Shown here in pieces: positions 55,373 to 64,000 of a DNA stretch of 64,000 nucleotides (its first letter is position 1; every line of letters starts with the position of its first letter). The DNA is from Heracleum sosnowskyi (Eukaryota; Streptophyta; Magnoliopsida; Apiales; Apiaceae), in NCBI GenBank assembly GCA_030848705.1, contig CM061238.1, forward strand, positions 32,208,655-32,272,654, read 5' to 3'. The translations under genes were made by a program, and so were the position numbers. Under the pieces are notes generated by a model. It did not search any database. It was not told the DNA's origin and saw nothing but the letters and a program-made list of their open reading frames with translations.

Positions 55373-58300
55373 ATGCCTCCGCGAAGAATGGGAACTAGGG
55401 CCAATCCCCAAGAGTCTACCGACCAAGAGAGTCACAATCAACATGGTGAAAACCCTGAGTATGATGAAGAAAATGACGAAGACTATAATGAGCAGGAAGA
55501 CTCCCAGTATGGGGAAAGAGATGAAACCTTCTACACCGCGGAGTTTGAGGATGAAAGGGAAGAAACTGAGGTTGAGCAAGAGAGGGAAGATCGGAATAGA
55601 GACCCTATGGGTCAATTCATGGATTTGCTTAGACAAAATTTGGTTCGACAACCCCAACCACCGCAAGGGGATAACAGTAATGTGGCCAACTCTTTTAGGG
55701 GCTTTAAATCATTGAAGCCTCCTGAGTTTACAGGATCAGCCGACCCAGTAGAAGCGAGGGCATGGATTAAGGAAATGGAGAAGTCATTTGAAATTTTGAG
55801 TATTGAGGAGGCACAAAAGACTGTTTTTGCATCATACATGTTAAAGGGAGAGGCCAACTACTGGTGGGAGGCCAAGAGAAATATGGAAACAGGTGCTGTG
55901 ATAGCTTGGGAAAGGTTTAAGCAGTTATTCTTGGAAAAGTATTTTCCGAGGTTTATGAAAACTCAGATGGAGCTCAAGTTCTTGGAGCTGAAGCAAAATA
56001 ATTTATCAGTGGCGGAGTATGAAGCGAAGTTTACTGAACTGTCAAGGTTCGTGCCCGAGTTCGTGGACACGGATGAGAAGAAAGCTAGTAGGTTTCAGCA
56101 AGGGTTGAGACCAGGGATCCAGAATCGAGTGGCTATTTTGGAGATCTCGGATTATGCCACCCTAGTACAGAAAGCCTCAATCGCAGAAGCAGGCATCGAC
56201 CAAGTCCAGAAAGAGAGAGGGGGAAGAAAAAGGAAGCACGTGAGTATGGGAGGGGGTTCCATTGGAGGCAACCATTCAAACAAGTTTAATCGCAGGGCGT
56301 TTTCCCTACCTGGTAGAAATGAAGGACCCAAACCAACCGTGAGCACCAACATAAACCAAGGTAATAAGCAGTCGGGAGCACCACAGTCCCAATCCTCTCG
56401 ACCTTCATTCCCAGTATGTGCCACTTGTAAAAGGAGACACCCAGGTGTATGTAAAGTGGGTACGACAACTTGTTATAAATGCGGACGACCAGGCCATTAT
56501 GCCAATTCTTGTACCAAGGATTTCCTTAGTGACAACAAAAGCCCTACTTGTTTTAACTGTGGTCAGCAGGGTCACATATCAAGAAACTGTCCAAGGAGCA
56601 AGCCGGCAGCATCAGGGGCCAGCAAAGCTGCCTCCAACAAGCCACCAACAGCCAGAACTTTTAACATGACAGTGCAGGATGCGGTGAGGGATACCGATGT
56701 GATAGCAGGTACTTTTTCCCTAAACTCAGTGGATGCAAATGTTTTATTTGATTCTGGAGCGACTAGATCTTTCATATCAAATGACTTTGCTAATAAGTTA
56801 AGACTTAAGGCTCAACCCCTGAGAGATTCCTTGCAAGTAGAAATAGCCAATCATGAGGTAGTCCTAGTTAATCAGATTCACCCCGAATGTGAGTTAAAAA
56901 TAGGAGATCAATCTTTTTCTGTTGATTTGATTCCTTTCAAGTTAGGGGAGTTTGATGTTATTTTAGGAATGGATTGGTTGTCCCGTAATAATGCCCAGAT
57001 AGACTGCAAAGGGAAGAAAATTAGACTGAGTACCCAAGGAAAGAAAGATATAGTGATTAAAGGGATAAGACAGACACAAAAATTCTTAACCATGGCCCAA
57101 ACCAAGAGATTGTTGCGAAAGGGAAACAAAGCTTACTTAGCTTACGTGGTGGACACCCAGAAGGAGGTGCCCAATTTGCGAGATATTCCAGTAGTAAATG
57201 AATTCGAGGATGTGTTTCCCCAAGACCTTCCAGGGTTACTACCTGATAGAGAAATTGAGTTTGCGATTGAGCTAGCCCCAGGAACGGCACCAGTATCCAA
57301 GGCCCCGTATAGATTAGCCCCAGTAGAGATGAAAGAGCTGGCTACCCAGTTGCAAGAACTATTAGAGAAAGGTTTTATAAGACCTAGTGTGTCGCCTTGG
57401 GGCGCACCAGTGCTGTTCGTGAAAAAGAAAGATGGGAGTATGCGATTATGCATTGACTATCGCGAATTAAACAAGTTAACCATAAAGAACAAGTATCCTT
57501 TACCAAGAATCGATGATTTGTTTGATCAGCTAAGAGGTGCTGTGTACTTTTCTAAGATTGACTTGAGAACTGGATATCACCAGTTGAAGATTAAACCTGA
57601 GGATATTCCTAAGACTGCATTCCGTACCCGTTATGGACATTACGAGTTCTTGGTGATGTCATTTGGATTAACCAACGCCCCCGCAGCCTTTATGGACTTG
57701 ATGAATAGAGTGTTCAAGAAATATTTGGACAAATTTGTCATAGTTTTCATTGATGACATTCTTATCTATTCTAAGACAGAAGCAGAACACGCCGAGCATC
57801 TGAGGATAGCCCTAGGAATTCTCAGGAAAGAGCGGTTGTACGCCAAGTTTTCGAAGTGTGAATTCTGGAAGGAGGAGGTGCAATTTTTAGGGCATGTGAT
57901 TAATAAAGAAGGAGTGTTGGTTGACCCCTCCAAAATAGAAGCAGTTTCGAATTGGGAGCGTCCAACCACCCCAACAGAGGTAAGGAGCTTTATCGGACTG
58001 GCCGGGTATTACCGGAGATTTGTGCAAGATTTTGCGAAAATAGCCGCCCCGTTAACACGACTTACCCGCAAGACGGAGAAGTTTGAATGGACAGATAAAT
58101 GTGAGAAAAGCTTTCAAGAGCTGAAGAAAAGGTTGGTGACGGCCCCTGTGTTGGCGTTGCCTGATGGAAAAGGGAATTTCGTAATTTACAGTGACGCTTC
58201 GCACAAAGGATTAGGATGTGTGCTTATGCAGCATGATAAAGTAATCGCGTATGCGTCAAGACAGCTAAAGGACTACGAGATTCGCTACCCAACTCACGAT

Positions 58301-60071
58301 CTAGAATTGGCAGCGATAGTTTTTGCCCTAAAGATTTGGAGGCATTACTTGTATGGGGAAAAATGTGAAATCTATACTGATCATAAGAGCCTTAAGTACA
58401 TCTTTACCCAAAAGGAGCTTAACATGCGCCAGAGAAGATGGCTAGAACTGATTAAGGATTATGATTGTGAAATTCGTTATCACCCGGGCAAAGCCAATGT
58501 GGTGGCTGACGCCCTTAGCAGAAAGGAAAGATTTAAGATGATGACTTTGGAGGAAGCCCTGATCAGAGATATGGAAAGGTTGGAATCGAGATCAGAATGC
58601 CAGGAGATAGTCGAGAAAAGTTGATGGAAATTCAGGTCCAATCTCCATTGTTAGAAAAGATCAAGTTGTGCCAAGAGCGAATGCTCCAAGAAGAAAGAGA
58701 ATCCCTGACAGGGGAAGAGTTGAGGACTGAGAAAGACAACCAGGGCATAAGGAGATATACTTACAGAATTTGGATTCCTAACGTCCCAGAGCTGAAAGAC
58801 GAGATTCTGCATGAAGCTCACAATAGCAGATATTCAATTCACCCAGGAGGAAATAAGATGTATCAAGATTTGAAAGAGTATTACTGGTGGCCTAACATGA
58901 AAAGAGACGTGGCGGAATGGGTAGGCAAATGCCTGACCTGTCAAAGAGTGAAAGCTGAACACCAAAGGCCCAGTGGACTTCTACAACCTCTGGAAATTCC
59001 CGAATGGAAATGGGATCATATAGCAATGGACTTTGTCGTAGGTTTACCAAAGACCAAGGCCAATCATGACGCCATATGAGTGATAATAGACCGACTAACG
59101 AAGTCAGCCCACTTTCTACCAATTAACGAAAGATTCACTGTATTGATAAATTAGTGGATATATATGTGAAGGAGATTGTGGCCCGGCATGGAGTCCCGGT
59201 GACCATTGTATCGGATCGAGATCCTAGATTTAATTCAAGATTTTGGAGAAGCTTTCAAGAGTGCGCCGGAACCAAGCTGAATATGAGTACTGCCTATCAC
59301 CCTCAGACAGATGGGCAAAGCGAAAGGACCATCCAAACACTTGAGGATATGCTGAGGTTCTGTGCCCTAGATCTTAAAGGAAGTTGGGATGATCACTTGC
59401 CATTGGTTGAGTTTTCTTATAATAATAGTTTTCATGCGAGCATTGGAATGCCCCCTTATGAGGCCCTTTATGGAAGAAGGTGCAGATCTCCCTTGTATTG
59501 GGATGAAGTAGGTGAGCGTAAGTTGCTAGGACCTGAAATGGTTCAAAGGACAAAGAACATAGTTGATTTAATTCGAGGACGGCTAGTAGCAGCCCAGGAT
59601 AGACAGAAAAAGTATGCAGATTTGGCTCGGAAGGGCAAAGAGTATGAAGTAGGAGACCTAGTGTTCTTGAAAGTGTCTCCTTGGAAAGGATTGATGAGAT
59701 TTGGGAAGAAAGGAAAGTTGAGCCCTAGATACATTGGGCCGTTTGAGATTTTGAGACGTATTGGAAAGCTAGCGTATGAACTGGCACTACCCCCATACTT
59801 GCAACAAATCCACAACGTGTTTCATGTTTCGATGCTAAGGCCCTACTAGGCAGATGCTAAACATATCGTGGAATACGAGTACGTAGACCTGCAGCCCGAC
59901 TTGACCTATGTGGAGCAACCAATGGAAATTATAGATCGAAAGGAACAAGTGCTCCGAAACAAGGTCATCAAACTAGTCAGAGTAGTATGGAGAAATCATA
60001 ATGTGGAAGAATCAACTTGGGAGCTAGAGAGCGAGATGCTAGAAAGATATCCCCAATTGTTTTCAGAGTGA
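55373..60071 (+). pseudogene. Element E gag-pol with chromodomain, broken by two frameshifts and two stops
   Basis: This starts MPPRRMGTRANPQ at 55373. Gag has an acidic N-terminus, a capsid core and knuckles CYKCGRPGHYANSC and CFNCGQQGHISRNC (near residues 365-410). The protease is FDSGATRSF (near 460). The RT has LCIDYREL, YFSKIDLRTGYHQL and VFIDDILIYSK. RNase H has IYSDASHKGL, TDHKSLKYI and VVADALSRK. A one-base loss at about 58584 shifts the frame. The integrase finger (HPGGNKMYQDL, CLTCQRVKAE) follows in the new frame to a TGA at 59077-59079 in place of Trp. A second shift at about 59145 leads to SDRDPRFNSRFW and HPQTDGQSERT. A TAG at 59847-59849 precedes the chromodomain (EIIDRKEQVLRNK ... 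VEESTWELES), ending at 60071. Function would be full replication, with insertion guided to chromatin marks. Confidence 0.92.
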
Positions 60072-60090
60072 TTCCGGGACGGAATCCTTT

Positions 60091-60104
60091 TAAGGAGGGG
60101 AGAC
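60091..60104 (+). other. Element E polypurine tract
   Basis: TAAGGAGGGGAGAC directly precedes the 3' LTR start TGTAAG. Confidence 0.87.
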
Positions 60105-63100
60105 TGTAAGACCCCAGATTTTGGGTAGAATTAAAACTTTTATTATATGTTGATGTAAATATATGTGGATGGTGGTAATGGTTTTTGAGAATCAAGTATG
60201 AAATGAATATGGATTTCAGTTTTCAAACATTTTGAGAATAGTAAGAATGGACTGAACACATAGATAAGAATAATCTCTCTGGAAAATAAGAATACAATAC
60301 TTCAAGGAAGAAAAGTATTTTTATGTCATCCAAATCAATATCTGGAATACATCCGACAACTCCGTAAACAAGATAGCGTATGCCCGAGAAAGCACTAGAA
60401 CGTTTTCTAAGTGCAAAGAGTAAAGAGAAAATAGATCAGGAATATTGGAACGGATTTTGATCCAAAGGATTATAGAAACACCACTGATGAATAGTAACTT
60501 GTCATTTAAAAGTTTTCAGACCACACTATATGCGGGACGATATAATAAACTTTCAAAGTCGCATTAGTGATCTACGATGGAAATAAAGGAATGCAAAAGC
60601 TGTCAGAATCGGAAAAATAGCATTTTTCGTTTTCTCCGAAGTTTCACCAAAAACGGACTAAATAATTATTATTTGAGGATATTTAAGGATTTAAATTATT
60701 AATTCCATGGATATGGATTTGATAAGTGAATTAGAAGTATCGAGAACGATTTCGGTAAAATACCTCGATAGAACCTTCGAGAAACCCTGCGAACATTCTA
60801 CGAAATTAAACGAACCAGAAAAGCTACTTTATCCCAAGCCAATGCATGCTTGCCAAGTGTCAAGAGAAGAGAGTCCAAGGGTGATGACTCACCATATTAT
60901 TGGATAAATATCAAGGTAATTAACAAAAGAAAGAAAGAAAAGAAAAAGCAAAAACCACCACACCATTTCAAGAAGCTCTCGGCCAAACTGTAGCAGCCAT
61001 ATCTCCTTCTTTTCTTACTCAAATCTTGCGTTCTTTAGCTTGTTGGAAAGGTCTTGAGATAAGCTACAACTTCTATTTCACAAGATTTTTCCATTTAAGC
61101 ATGGTAAGGCCTTCGTTTTTGCAGTTCTTTCACTGGATGAATAGTAACTCCGAAAGCTAACTCTTGATTCTTGATTTCTTTTGTGGATTCAAAGAAGGTA
61201 TAAATCTTAAAACCCTTGAAGTAGTGTGAAGTTTATGGATGATTAATGATGTTGATGCATGTTTATAGCCTTAGTTGACATTAGTAGCTATGTTTGAGCT
61301 TTGTTACAAGTAATATTGAGTATTAAGAACGTAAAGGCATTGCTTGGCCTCAGTTCTTGGTTGAATCAGATGTATATGTTGATTGGAGTGATTGATGAGC
61401 AATTTAGATGGTTTGAAATTTGGGATTATCCGATTTATAGCCGTCGTAATGTCGAAATTTCTAAAACCCTTGAAAACAGAGCTTGACAGTCGAGATAGGT
61501 CCCTGACCTTGATGAGTATATGACTTGTACTTATAGATTTTTGAACGTAGATTGTTTTGGCGCAAGAATCGGAACTATAGGACTTACGGTTTAGGAGATA
61601 TGGTCAAATTAGTAAAAGTGGTTCAGAAACGAGAAGATGAGTTTGTAACTGAAATAAAGCTCTCTTGACTTGATCATTGCAGGAGATAATTTTGGTAATT
61701 AAATAGAAGAGACAGTAAGGAAAGAGTAGGAGAAAACCTTGTGTGAAAATGATCATTTTTCGATTTTATAAAAATGTTCGAAGTAAGGTTAAGTGCGAGA
61801 AACCCCTTAAAGCAAGCACTTGAATACCACTTTAGGAAAACCCTGAGAACGAGTTGAAAATCTTGAAATGGATTATAAGAGGTTGACTCTAGAACACTTA
61901 TAGACTCAAGTCAGACCAAGGACAAGTTGGAATGATGTCCCTTGATAGCAAACACGTGCCTAACTATAAGATGTTAGTAGAGATTGCGAGGGTTATGAGC
62001 ATATAGTTATATTGGTATGGCGTTTAAGTTTAAGTATGATGTTTGCTTGATTCCCGAGTATGAGTTACTGACAAAAGGTATCTTTGTTATTGATAGATTA
62101 CCGGACCACTGCCAGACACCACCCTCGGGCTCAGAGATCAGGCAAGTTTCCAAACCTATACCTTTTTAAAACTGTTGTGGTGATAACTAAAGAATTTGAG
62201 ATATATGCTATATGTGTATGATTTCGAAATGATTTCTATGATGCTAAATCAAAGTATTGATACAAGTTGAATTTATAAGCTATGGATATAGTAATATTTT
62301 GGAGCTGATGTGCTAGGCAAAACCCTCAGTAGGGGGAATATACTCTGCATTTCTACTTTGGACCGGGAATGGTATCAGTTGTTATCTAGAGATATACTAT
62401 ATATTCTCTATAATTATTTTACATACTAAGAATGGTATCAGTTGCTATCTAGGGTTATTTTATTGTGTTATTACAATTAATCTCGATAAGTGGTTTACAA
62501 ATTAAAGATCATTTGGAGTTTAATCTATTAAGGGTATATTTTAATATATGATGAATAGTTGTTATCTACCCTTTTTGATAAGAAAGTACTTGAGAATTAT
62601 TTCTAAATAAATATTCTTTATTAAATATAGTTTGCATTAATTATTTAAAGCCCTACTTCTTAAGGAAGTATTTTGGGAAAACTATTTTAAACCCTAGATA
62701 GCCAATAAAGTATTTTTCAGTCAATTTTTATTATAAATATAATTAGAGAAGGTTCCCAAAACTATTTCCCATTTAAGTCTATATTCAGAAAGACTTAAAT
62801 GCTCGCTCAAACTTCAAAGATACATAGAACCTTTCTCAAGAGTTTATGCTTGTTTCAAGTGGACTGCCCGGTCCTAAATCTTTTTGAAACTATTAATTTA
62901 ATCAGCTTCGTATGCTACCCTCAAAATGGTTTTGATTACTTCCTCAAGATTCGAGGAGTAAGATCAGTGGAATCAGTTGCATCCATTAACAAGCGTCAGC
63001 TTGGGAAATATGGGTGAATTTTCCTTTCCAACCAGATATGACTACTTTGTGGAGTTGTATTCTTGGGGAAAAAGGGAAAGGATCTTCATGTTTCAGTGTT

Positions 63101-64000
63101 ATGGATTTACTCGAACTTGGAGAATGTGTGAGGGACTGAGTAGCGCCGGTCCCCTAAGGGAATTACAATATGGCCGACGGACTGGTGAACGGGTCTGTTC
63201 TTCCCTTAGTTTATCAGAAATTGCCCGACCGTAGGAAGAGGAGAGCAACAGGTCGACGGACTGGTGAAACGGGTCTGTTCTTCCTCATAGGAGAGTACCA
63301 GGCCGACGGACTGGTGAAACGGGTCTGTACTTCCTGCCTACAACCGATTGGCGGGGAGGTAGGTCAGTCAGATACTGCCTATTCTTCCCTTCTACGTAGA
63401 AAAAGATCAGGGGGATACAGCTTGCGACTGATCATCGTAGGGGTATCCTTGGCGCCCAGAATCTCCAGTTACAGTTCAGCATCCATGAAAGTGCATGTTT
63501 CATGCAAGATTTCAGAAAAAGAAAGTTTGTTCCAGTTATTCAGTTTCATGAAAGTTTTCAAAGAAAGATAGTTTATTCCAGTTATTCAGTTTTCATGAAA
63601 GTTTTCAGAAAGGTTACTCAAGAGTAATCCAGTATATTCTAGTATATGAGTTTATAAGAAAGAGTATAAATTTACGAAAAGTATATGATTTTATCTACAG
63701 GATATACGTGATCAGATGAGTTTAGAAAATGAATTGGAAATAAATTTACATTGTTTTATTTCCAGATTATATATGAAGTTAACGTTTCCTATGGAAGTGG
63801 ATACTTGATTATATATATATTGTTTATCAGTTCAGCATTATTTTGGTGGGCCTTGTTGCTCACCCTTGCTTGTTTTTATATATATCACCACAACAGATAA
63901 ACCAGATGTTTCGCACCACCAGCCGCAAGAAGGTTTGGGAACCCAGAGGACTCTCCCCTGATACTACAGCCGCCATAGCTGAGGTAGAGCCTACTAGTGA
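60105..64000 (+). repeat. Element E 3' LTR, truncated by window end
   Basis: This aligns with the 5' LTR at an offset of 10,299 bp up to about 61193, then 10,241 bp, because 58 bp are absent here. About 300 bp of the LTR and the right target duplication lie beyond the window. Confidence 0.92.

Larger units (their letters stand above)
49806..64000 (+). mobile_element. Element E: Tekay-type Ty3/gypsy chromovirus, right end outside window
   Basis: E begins TGTAAGACCCC at 49806 inside the F repeat region (flank AAAAA) and repeats that sequence at 60105. It has a 4251-bp 5' LTR, PBS, a pre-gag ORF, gag-pol, a C-terminal chromodomain and polypurine tract. Very long LTRs and a chromodomain of the VEIVDRKEQ type fit the Tekay (Del) lineage. 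By eye about 18 differences separate the LTRs over 3.9 kb. Gag-pol is broken, so this copy is not autonomous. Confidence 0.92.

Noticed and set aside
1..64000. Host protein-coding genes, rRNA or tRNA genes
   Set aside because: Every long ORF belongs to a retrotransposon and all sizeable gaps are LTRs or element spacers.

Overview
This is plant nuclear DNA, almost certainly from a eudicot with a large, repeat-rich genome. I see no cellular gene. Every part I can assign belongs to six LTR retrotransposons nested in one another; A-F are my own labels. The species cannot be named from this window.

Layout, outside in. F is a Ty3/gypsy element of the Tat type. It has a second RNase H, an integrase, a spliced antisense gene and a repeat-rich 3' region. 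It is visible from 44118 to 49805; its left part and 3' LTR lie outside. C is a Ty1/copia element (Angela/Tork-like) inserted in the pol of F. Its pol starts left of the window, its 3' LTR begins at 15923 and it ends at about 44117. Three younger elements sit inside C. A (1022-14004, minus strand, TSD TTGTG) splits the C integrase from its reverse transcriptase. B (16081-29221, plus, TSD ATAAG) sits in the C 3' LTR. D (30473-43986, minus, TSD GTAAA) also sits in the C 3' LTR. E (49806 to beyond 64000, plus) is a Tekay-type chromovirus inserted in the 3' repeats of F.

A and B are SIRE/Maximus-type copia elements with gag, pol and a long third ORF. A has all three ORFs open and near-identical LTRs, so it may have moved very recently. 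B has young LTRs but broken gag and third ORF. D has 4.4-kb LTRs that are nearly identical, yet its 4.7-kb interior is a rearranged remnant without ORFs, so it looks non-autonomous. E has an extra ORF before gag, and its gag-pol carries several frameshifts and stops.

The most interesting signal is that A and B each carry their own short motif, scattered through LTRs, spacers and coding DNA in both orientations and in different reading frames. In B it is TCAACGRWAY, including a six-copy array at 22-24 bp spacing in the LTR. In A it is TCAGAGTTTR, including a 24-bp perfect palindrome in the LTR. F has a third such family (GAGGTCGAA and its complement). All three elements also encode an extra non-canonical protein. 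My inference is that these extra proteins may bind their own element's motif, by analogy with the VANC anti-silencing proteins of Arabidopsis VANDAL elements. A also has a 112-codon antisense ORF behind a good TATA box, facing away from the third ORF across a possible bidirectional promoter.
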